Source of the DNA: Lingula anatina
Lineage: Eukaryota > Brachiopoda > Lingulata > Lingulida > Lingulidae
Length of the DNA: 64,000 nucleotides
Assembly (NCBI RefSeq): GCF_001039355.2
Contig: NW_019775756.1
Coordinates: forward strand, 49,694-113,693
Direction of reading: 5' to 3'
Each line of letters begins with the position of its first letter. The stretch's first letter is position 1. A model generated the notes under the pieces. It worked only from the letters and a program-made list of their open reading frames with translations. It did not search any database and was not told the DNA's origin. Positions 12,773 through 22,606 of this stretch are shown here, piece after piece. The position numbers and the translations under genes were made by a program.

Positions 12773-14383
12773 ATGGATATACAGGCTTGGTTCAAAGTGG
12801 TGCTTACCCTTGCAGTACATTTTATGTCACTCTACAATACTGCTGAGGGTGCCACTTTTGTTGGAATCTGTGTACCAGCGAAAAGTCAGATTATAGAACT
12901 TGATACACTTCTGGTGGGACTAGCAGACAAGGGACATGAGGTGTATTTAGTCATGGGGGAGCATCCTTCTGTGCCACCTCTTCCCAAGAATGTAATAGAC
13001 AGCAAGGTAAAGTTGCTCACTTTTAAAACAAGATCACCAGACTTTATGGACTTTGAAAAACCAGAGTTGCAAAAAAATGGTGTGTTTGCCATCTTTGACA
13101 ACCCAAGGGAAAGATACATTCCCATTAAAACTGTAGGATTTATGAATTACATGACTAAACTTATGCTGGACTACTTTGGAGATCTTTTAATTGATGGAGA
13201 TATTCAAAGAAAAATGAAAGAATTGAAACCTGACATGGTGGTACTTCACAATGCTGTTGGATTTTCACCAACAGCCTACTTGTTTCCTATAAAATATAAG
13301 ATTCCGTATGTGACATCAGCCGTCCTAGTAAGTCCAGAGAGTGGAGTTCCACAACAAGCATCATTTCTCCCATCATTTCTAACAACATATTCTGACCAAA
13401 TGACCTTTTTGCAGCGCTCAGTGAACTTTCTGGCACATACTCTTCTATCCATCATGACAACCCACAAAATTTCACCCGATTATTATGCAAAATATTTGCC
13501 AAATGAGACACAGAAATCATTTCACCAGTTGGTTGCTGATTCTGAACTTTTCATTGTTACCAGTAAGCATCCATCCATTGATTATCCACAGCTTGCACTG
13601 CCAAACACCATCTTTGCAGGAGGTATGATGACACGGCCTGGAAAACCTCTACCAAATGAACTACAGAATTTTATGGATGGGCACAAAAATGGAGTGGTTG
13701 TAGTAAGCTTTGGGTCTCTTGCCATGTATATTCCTGATCAAGTAATTCAAAAATTGCTGTCGGCTTTCACAAAAATTAAATATGGTGTAATATGGAGGTA
13801 TACTGGCTCCAAGAAACTCAATCTGCCATCTCATGTCAAAGTTTTACCATGGCTGCCACAGAATGACCTGTTGGCTCATCCCAACACCAAACTGTTTGTT
13901 AGTCACTGTGGCAATGGAGGCTCGTATGAAGCACTCTACCATGGTATCCCAGTGTTGGGACTCCCTTTGGGAGGAGACCAGTTTTACAATGGTCACAGAG
14001 GACAAAACAAAGGCGTTGCTATTGTGATGGACATCTTGTACTTCACTACAGAAGAGCTCCTAGAAAACATCAACACCATGATAGAGAATTCTTCATATTA
14101 TGACAAGGCCAAGAAGTTATCTGCTATTTATCGTGATCAGCCATGGACTCCACAACAGCAAGCAGCTTATTGGATTGAACATGTACTCAAACATGGCGGC
14201 AGCTATTTACGTTCACCTTCTGCACATATGTCTTGGTATCAGTATTATTCAGTTGATGTGGTGGTATTTCTGCTCAGTATTTTTGCTTGTATTGTGGTTG
14301 CTTTCATTTCTTGTTGTAAGTGTCTATGTAGAAGATGTTGTAAAGGAGAGGGAAACAAGCAAAACAAAATTAAAACTAAATAA
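12773..14383 (+). CDS. UDP-glycosyltransferase family membrane protein, copy 1
   Basis: Intronless, 536 aa, close to the usual 520-540 aa for animal UGTs. These ER-membrane enzymes move a sugar from a UDP-sugar to small lipophilic acceptors. The ATG at 12773 is used; the frame continues six bases upstream to a GTG, but this ATG matches the start of the other copies. Residues 1-26 form a signal peptide. The donor site is intact: W360, Q363, H378, E386, D402 and Q403 in the WLPQNDLL...HCGNGG..E...DQ block. A membrane helix spans about 494-513, followed by a Cys-rich cytosolic tail (CCKCLCRRCC) and a KxKxx ER-retrieval ending. Q39 and N160 stand where the catalytic His and Asp are expected. H408 replaces Tyr of the other copies. 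The signal peptide differs from copies 2-4, while the body is nearly identical to copy 2. AATAAA occurs at 14590. Confidence 0.92.
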   Translation: MDIQAWFKVVLTLAVHFMSLYNTAEGATFVGICVPAKSQIIELDTLLVGLADKGHEVYLVMGEHPSVPPLPKNVIDSKVKLLTFKTRSPDFMDFEKPELQKNGVFAIFDNPRERYIPIKTVGFMNYMTKLMLDYFGDLLIDGDIQRKMKELKPDMVVLHNAVGFSPTAYLFPIKYKIPYVTSAVLVSPESGVPQQASFLPSFLTTYSDQMTFLQRSVNFLAHTLLSIMTTHKISPDYYAKYLPNETQKSFHQLVADSELFIVTSKHPSIDYPQLALPNTIFAGGMMTRPGKPLPNELQNFMDGHKNGVVVVSFGSLAMYIPDQVIQKLLSAFTKIKYGVIWRYTGSKKLNLPSHVKVLPWLPQNDLLAHPNTKLFVSHCGNGGSYEALYHGIPVLGLPLGGDQFYNGHRGQNKGVAIVMDILYFTTEELLENINTMIENSSYYDKAKKLSAIYRDQPWTPQQQAAYWIEHVLKHGGSYLRSPSAHMSWYQYYSVDVVVFLLSIFACIVVAFISCCKCLCRRCCKGEGNKQNKIKTK

Positions 14384-15690
14384 TTTCATTATACTGTTAT
14401 TGTTATGATTGTTAAAATGTTTCAATTGTTATTATTATTTCTTAACGCAAAATCAAACTTGACATTAAACAAAATTTTCAGACTAAACTGTAGTCAAATA
14501 TTTTTTATTTAGCAAAAAAAAAAAAAAAAATTATATCAGCAAGTGGCATCCTCTGTTCAAGTTTCTGACAAAAGTCATATTTCAAAGGAAATAAACATTT
14601 GACAAAATAAAAAAAAAATGCATTAGGTAAGACTGGGAGACACACTGAGCATATCTACCTCACAGGATGAGCATGCTTCACTGCTTTTATGGTTATACTA
14701 GCTAAGGCAGCCAAAATTCATGTACACAGTAGCAACATCGCACCTTAATTATCAATAACAGGAAAAACATCACTCCATGGATTTTGTTTACTAATCAAGA
14801 GAGTGTAAGAAGACAGTGTGGCATAAAACATACATATATATATATATATATATATATCAGGCCTTAGCACTTTGCACCTGAACAGGTGACATTTTAAATT
14901 CTACATACAGAAATCTACAAGGCAATAAATGGGCTTGTGCCTTTTCATATCTTTGATCTTCACTTAAAAAAAATATTTCTTATACACTAAGGAAAAATGG
15001 AAATCTATTTACATCACTTTGTTTGCCACAATTAGTTATGAAGAGAATGGAAACAAAATATCTAATTTCAGGACAAAAATTTGGAACAATTTACATCATG
15101 AAGAAATTTTGACAGTATTAGTTTCAATGGAGCAAAATTATCACAGGTACTAAACTATGGGAAGAACCAATGTAATAACAGCACAAGCAGGATTTACATA
15201 TGAAGCCAGACTTGTGAATTGGATTAAAAACCATAGTTCATAGTATAGTGACTAGTAGTACCAATCCTGTTATTATAAACTTTAGTATAAGTAGTATCAT
15301 AAATATATATATTTTTTTCATTTTCTGTTGGTGAATAGCTGCAAAGATAATGTTGAGATTTCTATTGTACCTGACTTGAAATAAAATTGATTGCTTCATA
15401 TTGTGTTGCATTGAATTGAATTGTAGCTATATGGGGATAGTGCAGACAAGTTTGTGCATCAACTTTGAATTTACCCATATATAATACATTAATATTAATT
15501 TCATTGTCTCCCCTACAACAACAATTTTTATTTTCAAAATTTTGTTGTGGGTGATTTTGGGAAATGAATTTATAGACTCGCTGTTGCCCCGTACATTCAC
15601 CTTGTACATGTTACAGTATGTACTTAAGGGTGCTAAGCCATTAAGCAAATGTTAGATAATCATCTGGCAAAGCGAGGTAATGTGGGTCAG
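14384..15690 (+). other. UGT spacer 1-2 (3' flank of copy 1)
   Basis: Contains the copy 1 3' UTR, an A homopolymer (about 14513-14530), an (AT)n run near 14832-14858, a LINE-derived fragment (see 14884-15145) and a TTGAATTGAATTG microsatellite at about 15411-15424. It matches spacer 3-4 closely over most of its length. Confidence 0.7.
14884..15145 (+). mobile_element. Degraded non-LTR retrotransposon fragment (RT C-terminal region), copy a
   Basis: Conceptual translation with frameshifts resembles the region after the reverse transcriptase core of LINE elements: a YKAINGLVP-like motif, then a YGNKIS..RTKIWNNL-like block, comparable to the common YG.RSF...AP.LWN.L pattern. The same fragment recurs in the other two UGT spacers, so it was present before the array expanded. 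Confidence 0.5.
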
Positions 15691-15697
15691 TCTTACA

Positions 15698-15706
15698 TAT
15701 AAATAG
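15698..15706 (+). promoter_or_regulatory. TATA-like box upstream of UGT copy 2
   Basis: TATAAATAG occurs 334 bases before the copy 2 ATG and is conserved at the same place before copies 3 and 4. A start there would give a leader of about 300 bases, possibly with an intron. The leader motif shared with copy 1 (GTGCCAACAACAG, about 15933) lies much closer to the ATG, so the true start is uncertain. Confidence 0.4.
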
Positions 15707-16031
15707 CCTCAGAATACAACACATTTTAACTTTTTTGCTTCATTGTGCACATCAAACTGTCTCAGTTCTTGAACAGTTGTAATGAGCAAAAAACAAAAAC
15801 ACACTAAATTCTGCCTAATCCATTTACATATGATTTAAGAGTGGTTCCTCTGTTTAGTTTGTAACTGATGAAGGACCTAGTCCTACAAATTGACCCTTCT
15901 GCTGCATGCAGAGACGATATCATATTAAAGGTGTGCCAACAACAGAAGGATTAGACCACAGCGCCTTAAGGCTAGGTGGACAATCTGATACGTACACTAT
16001 AGCTAATTTCCTAACTTGATTTTGCAAGGCC

Positions 16032-17642
16032 ATGGAGATGACACCAAGGTTAAGGATGGTCCTTTTTGCCTTCATATTCCTGACTTCAATCCACAATATT
16101 GCTGAAGGTGCTACATTTGTTGGAATCTGTATGCCAGTGAAAAGTCAGATTATAGAACTTGATACACTTCTGGTGGGACTAGCAGACAAAGGACATGAGG
16201 TGTATTTAGTCATGGGGGAGCATCCTTCTGTGCCACCTCTTCCCAATAATGTAATAGACAGCAAGGTAAAGTTGCTCACTTTTAAAACAAGGTCACCAGA
16301 CTTTATGGACTTTGAAAAACCAGAGTTGCAAAAAAATGGTGTGTTTGCCATCTTTGACAACCCAAGGGAAAGATACATTCCCATTAAAACTGTAGGATTT
16401 ATGAATTACATGACTAAACTTATGCTGGACTACTTTGGAGATCTTTTAGTTGACGGAGATATTCAAAGAAAAATGAAAGAATTGAAACCTGACATGGTGG
16501 TACTTCACAATGCTGTCGGATTTTCACCAACAGCCTACTTGTTTCCGATAAAATATAAGATTCCGTATGTGACATCAGCCGTCCTAGTAAGTCCAGAGAG
16601 TGGAGTTCCACAACAAGCATCATTTCTCCCATCATTTCTTACAACATATTCTGACCAAATGACCTTTTTGCAGCGCTCAGTGAACTTTCTGGCACATACT
16701 CTTCTATCCGTCATGACAACCCACAAAATTTCACCCGATTATTATGCAAAATATTTGCCAAATGAGACACAGAAATCATTTCACCAGCTGGTTGCTGATT
16801 CTGAACTTTTCATTGTTACAAGTAAGCATCCATCCATTGATTATCCACAGCTTGCACTGCCAAACACCATCTTTGCAGGAGGTATGATGACACGGCCTGG
16901 AAAACCTCTTCCAAATGAACTACAGAATTTTATGGATGGGCACAAAAATGGAGTGGTTGTAGTAAGCTTTGGGTCTCTTGCCATGTATATTCCTGATCAA
17001 GTAATTCAAAAATTGCTGTCGGCTTTCACAAAAATTAAATATGGTGTAATATGGAGGTATACTGGCTCCAAGAAACTCAATCTGCCATCACATGTCAAAG
17101 TTTTACCATGGCTGCCACAGAATGACCTGTTGGCTCATCCCAACACCAAGTTGTTTATAAGTCACTGTGGCAATGGAGGCTCGTATGAAGCACTCTACCA
17201 TGGTATCCCAGTATTGGGACTCCCTTTGTCAGGAGACCAGTTTTACAATGGTTACCGAGGACAAAACAAAGGCGTTGCTATTGTGATGGACATCTTGTAC
17301 TTCACTACAGAAGAGCTCCAAGAAAACATCAACACCATGATAGAGAATTCTTCATATTATGACAAGGCCAAGAAGTTATCTGCTATTTATCGTGATCAGC
17401 CATGGACTCCACAACAGCAAGCAGCTTATTGGATTGAACATGTCCTCAAACATGGCGGCAGCTATTTACGTTCACCTTCTGCACATATGTCTTGGTATCA
17501 GTATTATTCAGTTGATGTGGTGGTTTTTCTGCTCAGTATTTTTGCTTGTATTGTGGTTGCTTGCATTTCTTGTTGTAAGTGTCTATGTAGAAGATGTTGC
17601 AAAGGGGAGGGAAACAAGCAAAACAAAATTAAAACTAAATAA
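16032..17642 (+). CDS. UDP-glycosyltransferase family membrane protein, copy 2
   Basis: Intronless, 536 aa, with ATG in a good context (GGCCATGG). Signal peptide 1-26 is of the type shared with copies 3 and 4. From residue 27 to the C-terminus it differs from copy 1 at only about a dozen positions, including N72, V140, I376, S400, Y408 and C511. The UDP-sugar site is intact (W360, Q363, H378, E386, D402, Q403). A membrane helix, Cys-rich tail and KxKxx ending follow. Like its neighbours it has Q39 and N160 at the expected catalytic His and Asp positions. So the 5' part follows copies 3 and 4, and the acceptor half follows copy 1. Confidence 0.92.
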   Translation: MEMTPRLRMVLFAFIFLTSIHNIAEGATFVGICMPVKSQIIELDTLLVGLADKGHEVYLVMGEHPSVPPLPNNVIDSKVKLLTFKTRSPDFMDFEKPELQKNGVFAIFDNPRERYIPIKTVGFMNYMTKLMLDYFGDLLVDGDIQRKMKELKPDMVVLHNAVGFSPTAYLFPIKYKIPYVTSAVLVSPESGVPQQASFLPSFLTTYSDQMTFLQRSVNFLAHTLLSVMTTHKISPDYYAKYLPNETQKSFHQLVADSELFIVTSKHPSIDYPQLALPNTIFAGGMMTRPGKPLPNELQNFMDGHKNGVVVVSFGSLAMYIPDQVIQKLLSAFTKIKYGVIWRYTGSKKLNLPSHVKVLPWLPQNDLLAHPNTKLFISHCGNGGSYEALYHGIPVLGLPLSGDQFYNGYRGQNKGVAIVMDILYFTTEELQENINTMIENSSYYDKAKKLSAIYRDQPWTPQQQAAYWIEHVLKHGGSYLRSPSAHMSWYQYYSVDVVVFLLSIFACIVVACISCCKCLCRRCCKGEGNKQNKIKTK

Positions 17643-17769
17643 TTTCATTATACTGTTATTGTTTTAATGTTAAAATGTTGTGATTGTTATTATTATTTCT
17701 TAATGCAAAATCAATCTTGACATTAAACACAATTTTCAGACTAAACTGTAATCAAATATTTTTTTATTT

Positions 17770-17800
<31 letters not shown>

Positions 17801-18010
17801 AAACTTATATCAGCAAGTGGCATCCTCTGTTCAAGTTTCTGACAAAAGTCATATTTCAAAGGAAATAAACATTTGACAAAATAAAAAAAATGCATTAGGT
17901 AAGACTGGGAGACACACTGAGCATATCTACCTCACAGGATGAGCATGCTTCACTGCTTTTATGGATATACTAGCTAAAGCAGCCAATATTCATGTACACA
18001 GTAGCAACAT

Positions 18011-18152
18011 ATACTAGGATATTTTAATTTGATCTCAAAGCTAAATTCTTAATTTATTTATTTATTTATTATTTTATTATTTTACTCTGTATATTGCTCC
18101 AATGGAAAATGATTTCCGATTTTTATAATTGGCTAAATAAACTCTTATCTTA
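18011..18152 (+). mobile_element. AT-rich insertion unique to UGT spacer 2-3
   Basis: Alignment by eye of the three spacers shows this stretch interrupts otherwise continuous homology (…GTAGCAACAT | … | AGCACCTTAATT…). It contains TTTA-type short repeats. It may be a small retroelement insertion, or it may be ancestral and lost from the others. No target-site duplication was resolved. Confidence 0.35.
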
Positions 18153-18225
18153 GCACCTTAATTATCAATAATAGGAAAAACATCACTCCATGGATTTTGT
18201 TTGCTATATCAGGCCTTAGCACTCT

Positions 18226-18490
18226 GCACCTGAACAGGTGACATTTTTGCTACATACAGAAATCTACAAGGCAATAAATGGGCTTGTGCCTTTTCATATC
18301 TCTGATCTTCATTTAAAAAAATTCTTATACACTAAGGGAAAATGGAAATCAATTTACATCACTTTGTTTGACACAATTAGTTGTGAAGAGTATGGAAACA
18401 AAATATCTAATCTCAGGACAAAAATTTGGAACAATTTACATTATGAAGAAATTTTGACAGTATTAGTTTCAATGGAGTAAACTTATCACA
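18226..18490 (+). mobile_element. Degraded LINE fragment, copy b
   Basis: The best preserved of the three. From about 18238 an 80-codon frame stays open and reads through a YKAINGLVPFHISDLHLK motif and a YGNKISNLRTKIWNNL block typical of the C-terminal part of LINE reverse transcriptase proteins. The element is truncated at both ends. Confidence 0.55.
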
Positions 18491-19042
18491 GGTACTAAAG
18501 TATGGGGAGAACCAATGTAATATCAGCACAAGCAGTATTTACATATGAAGCCAGACTTGTGAATTGGATTAAAAACCATAGTTCATAGTAAAGTGACTAG
18601 TAGTACCAGTCCTGTTATTATAAACTTTAGTATAAGTAGTATCATAAATATATATATTTTTTTCATTTTCTGTTGATGAATAGCTGCAAAGATAATGTTG
18701 AGATTTCTATTGTACCGGACTTGAAATAAAATTGATTGCTTCATATTGTGTTGCACTGAATTGAATTGTAGCTATATGGGGATAGTGCAGACAAGTTAAT
18801 GCATCAACTTTGAATTTACCCATCTATAATACATTAATATTAATTTCATTGTCTCCCCTAAAACAAAAGTTTTTATTTTCAAAATTTTGTTGTGGGTGAT
18901 TTGGGGAAATGAATTTATAGACTCGCTGTTGTCCCGTACATTCACCTTGTACATGTTATAGTATGTACAAAAGGGTGCTAAGCCATTAAGCAAATGTTAG
19001 ATAATCATCTGGCAAAGCGAGGTAATGTGGGTCAGTCTTACA

Positions 19043-19051
19043 TATAAATAG
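19043..19051 (+). promoter_or_regulatory. TATA-like box upstream of UGT copy 3
   Basis: TATAAATAG, 327 bases before the ATG, in the same position as before copies 2 and 4. Confidence 0.4.
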
Positions 19052-19369
19052 CCTCAGAATACAACACATTTTAACTTTTTTGCTTCATTGTGCACATCAA
19101 ACTGTCTCAGCTCTTGAACAGTTGTAATGAGCAAAAAATAAAAACACTAAATTCTGCCTTAATCCATTTTCATGATTTTAGAATGGTTCCTCTGTTTAGT
19201 TTGTAATTGATGAAGGACCTAGTCCTACAAATTGACCCTTCTGCTGCATGCAGAGACGATATCATATTAAAGGTGTGCCAACAACAGAAGGATTAGACCA
19301 CAGCGCATGAAGGATAGGTGGACAATCTGACATATTACAGCTAATTTCACAACTTGATTTTGCAAGGCC

Positions 19370-20980
19370 ATGGAGAAGGCACTAAGGTTAAGGATGGTCC
19401 TTTTTGTCCTCATATTCCTGACTTCAATCCACAATATTGCTGAAGGTGCTACATTTGTTGGAATCTGTATGCCAGTGAAAAGTCAGATTATAGAACTTGA
19501 TACCCTTCTGGTGGGGCTAGCAGACAAGGGACATGAGGTGTATATAGTCATGGGGGAACATCCTTCTGTGCCACCTCTTCCTAAGAATGTAATAGACAGC
19601 AAGGTAAAGTTGCTCACTTTTAAAGTAAGATCACCAGACTTTATGGACTTTGAAAAACCAGAGGTGCAGAAAAATGGTGTGTTTGCCTTCTTTGACAACC
19701 CAAGAGAAAGATACATTCCCATCAAAGGTGTAGCATTTGTGAATAACTGGACAAAAATTTTGCATGGCTATTTTGGAGATCTATTAACAGATGAGGATTT
19801 TGACAGAAAAATGACCAAACTGAAACCTGATATGATAATTGTTAACAATGCCTTCGCATTTGCTCCTACAGCGTACTTGTTTCCTTACAAGTATAAGATT
19901 CCATATGTAACATCAGCAGTCTTAGGACCTCCAGAGAGTGGAGTTCCACAACAAGCATCATTTCTTCCAAGCCCAATAACAAAGTATTCTGACCAAATGA
20001 CCTTTTTGCAACGCACAGTGAACTTCATGACACATAGGTTTATATCAATCATGACCACCCACAAAATTTCACCTGATTATTATGCAAAATATTTGCCAAA
20101 CGTGATACAGAAACCATTTCACCAGTTGGTTGCTGATTCTGAACTTTTCATCATTACAAGTAAGCATCCGTCCATTGATTATCCGCAGCTTGCACTGCCA
20201 AATACCATCTTTGCAGGGGGTATGATGACACGGCCTGGAAAACCTCTTCCAAATGAACTGCAGAATTTTATGGACGGACACAAAAATGGAGTGGTTGTGG
20301 TAACCTTTGGGTCTCTTGCCATGTATATTCCTGACCAAGTAATTCAAAAATTGCTGTCAGCTTTCTCAAAAATTAAATATGCTGTAATATGGAGGTATAC
20401 TGGCTCCAAGAAACTCAATCTGCCATCTCATGTCAAAGTTTTACCATGGCTGCCACAGAATGACCTGTTGGCCCATCCCAACACCAAACTGTTTGTTAGT
20501 CACTGTGGCAATGGGGGCTCATATGAAGCACTGTATCATGGTATCCCAGTGTTGGGATTCCCTCTGATGGGTGATCAGTTTTACAATGGTTACCGGGGGC
20601 AACACAGAGGTGTTGCTATGGTGATGGATATCTTGTACTTCACTCCAGAAGAGCTCATAGAAAACATCAACACCATGATAGAGAATTCCTCATATTACAC
20701 CAAAGCCAAGAAGTTATCTGCTATTTATCGTGATCAGCCATGGACTCCACAACAGCAAGCAGCTTATTGGATTGAACATGTCCTCAAACATGGCGGCAGC
20801 TATTTACGCTCACCTTCTGCACATATGTCTTGGTATCAGTATTATTCAGTTGATGTGGTGGTATTTCTGCTCAGTATTTTTGCTTGTATTGTGGTTGCTT
20901 TCATTTCTTGTTGTAAGTGTCTATGTAGAAGATGTTGTAAAGGAGAGGGAAACAAGCAAAACAAAATTAAAACTAAATAA
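19370..20980 (+). CDS. UDP-glycosyltransferase family membrane protein, copy 3
   Basis: Intronless, 536 aa. The acceptor-side half (about residues 86-262) belongs to a second sequence type shared with copy 4 and clearly different from copies 1 and 2, for example around 120-180, 186-187 and 201-226. The donor-side half is almost the same as in all copies (W360, Q363, H378, E386, D402, Q403). The C-terminal helix, Cys-rich tail and KxKxx ending match copy 1 exactly. Q39 and N160 again replace the expected catalytic His and Asp. It differs from copy 4 mainly at I59, A338, E/D in the EELIEN segment, and the C-terminus. Confidence 0.92.
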   Translation: MEKALRLRMVLFVLIFLTSIHNIAEGATFVGICMPVKSQIIELDTLLVGLADKGHEVYIVMGEHPSVPPLPKNVIDSKVKLLTFKVRSPDFMDFEKPEVQKNGVFAFFDNPRERYIPIKGVAFVNNWTKILHGYFGDLLTDEDFDRKMTKLKPDMIIVNNAFAFAPTAYLFPYKYKIPYVTSAVLGPPESGVPQQASFLPSPITKYSDQMTFLQRTVNFMTHRFISIMTTHKISPDYYAKYLPNVIQKPFHQLVADSELFIITSKHPSIDYPQLALPNTIFAGGMMTRPGKPLPNELQNFMDGHKNGVVVVTFGSLAMYIPDQVIQKLLSAFSKIKYAVIWRYTGSKKLNLPSHVKVLPWLPQNDLLAHPNTKLFVSHCGNGGSYEALYHGIPVLGFPLMGDQFYNGYRGQHRGVAMVMDILYFTPEELIENINTMIENSSYYTKAKKLSAIYRDQPWTPQQQAAYWIEHVLKHGGSYLRSPSAHMSWYQYYSVDVVVFLLSIFACIVVAFISCCKCLCRRCCKGEGNKQNKIKTK

Positions 20981-22279
20981 TTTCATTATACTGTTATTGT
21001 TATGATTGTTAAAATGTTTCGATTGTTATTATTATTTCTTAACGCAAAATCAAACTTGACATTAAACAAAATTTTCAGACTAAACTGTAATCAAATATTT
21101 TTTATTTAGCAAAAAAAAAAAAAATTATATCAGCAAGTGGCATCCTCTGTTCAAGTTTCTGACAAAAGTCATATTTCAAAGGAAATAAACATTTGACAAA
21201 ATAAAAAAAAATGCATTAGGTAAGACTGGGAGACACACTGAGCATATCTACCTCACAGGATGAGCATGCTTCACTGCTTTTATGGTTATACTAGCTAAGG
21301 CAGCCAAAATTCATGTACACAGTAGCAACATAGCAACTTAATTATCAATAACAGGAAAAACATCACTCCATGGATTTTGTTTACTAATCAAGAGAGTGTA
21401 AGAAGACAGTGTGGCATAAAACATACATATATATATATATCATGCCTTAGCACTTTGAACCTGAACAGGTGACATTTTAAATTCTACATACAGAAATCTA
21501 CAAGGCAATAAATGGGCTTGTGCCTTTTCATATCTTTGATCTTCACTTTAAAAAAATATTTCTTATACACTAAGGAAAAATGGAAATCTATTTACATCAC
21601 TTTGTTTGCCACAATTAGTTATGAAGAGAATGGAAACAAAATATCTAATTTCAGGACAATAATTTGGAACAATTTACATCATGAAGAAATTTTGACAGTA
21701 TTAGTTTCAATGGAGCAAAATTATCACAGGTACTAAACTATGGGAAGAACCAATGTAATAATAGCACAAGCAGTATTTACATATGAAGCCAGACTTGTGA
21801 ATTGGATTAAAAACCATAGTTCATAGTATAGTGACTAGTAGTACCAATCCTGTTATTATAAACTTTAGTATAAGTAGTATCATAAATATATATATATTTT
21901 TCATTTTCTGTTGGTGAATAGCTGCAAAGATAATGTTGAGATTTCTATTGTACCTGACTTGAAATAAAATTGATTGCTTCATATTGTGTTGCATTGAATT
22001 GAATTGTAGCTATATGGGGATAGTGCAGACAAGTTTGTGCATCAACTTTGAATTTACCCATATATAATACATTAATATTAATTTCATTGTCTCCCCCACA
22101 ACAACAATTTTTATTTTCAAAATTTTGTTGTGGGTGATTTTGGGAAATGAATTTATAGACTCGCTGTTGCCCGTACATTCACCTTGTACATGTTACAGTA
22201 TGTACTTAAGGGTGCTAAGCCATTAAGCAAATGTTAGATAATCATCTGGCAAAGCGAGGTAATGTGGGTCAGTCTTACA
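20981..22279 (+). other. UGT spacer 3-4
   Basis: Nearly identical to spacer 1-2 up to about 22350 (same A run, same (AT)n block, same microsatellite), after which the 5' flank matches that of copy 3. This mosaic points to unequal recombination within the array. Confidence 0.7.
21468..21740 (+). mobile_element. Degraded LINE fragment, copy c
   Basis: Third copy of the reverse-transcriptase C-terminal fragment, nearly identical to the one in spacer 1-2. It still shows the ATISYEENGNKIS...IIWNNLHHEEI region. Confidence 0.5.
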
Positions 22280-22288
22280 TATAAATAG
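22280..22288 (+). promoter_or_regulatory. TATA-like box upstream of UGT copy 4
   Basis: TATAAATAG, 327 bases before the ATG, as for copy 3. Confidence 0.4.
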
Positions 22289-22606
22289 CCTCAGAATACA
22301 ACACATTTTAACTTTTTTGCTTCATTGTGCACATCAAACTGTCTCAGTTCTTGAACAGTTGTAATGAGCAAAAAATAAAAACACTAAATTCTGCCTTAAT
22401 CCATTTTCATGATTTTAGAATGGTTCCTCTGTTTAGTTTGTAACTGATGAAGGACCTAGTCCTACAAATTGACCCTTCTGCTGCATGCAGAGACGATATC
22501 ATATTAAAGGTGTGCCAACAACAGAAGGATTAGACCACAGCGCATGAAGGATAGGTGGACAATCTGACATATTACAGCTAATTTCACAACTTGATTTTGC
22601 AAGACC

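Larger units (their letters stand above)
17643..19042 (+). other. UGT spacer 2-3
   Basis: Homologous to the other spacers but distinct. It has a long A-rich run (about 17772-17803), an extra AT-rich segment of about 140 bases at about 18011-18152 not present in the others, and lacks about 60 bases including the (AT)n run found in spacers 1-2 and 3-4. Confidence 0.7.
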
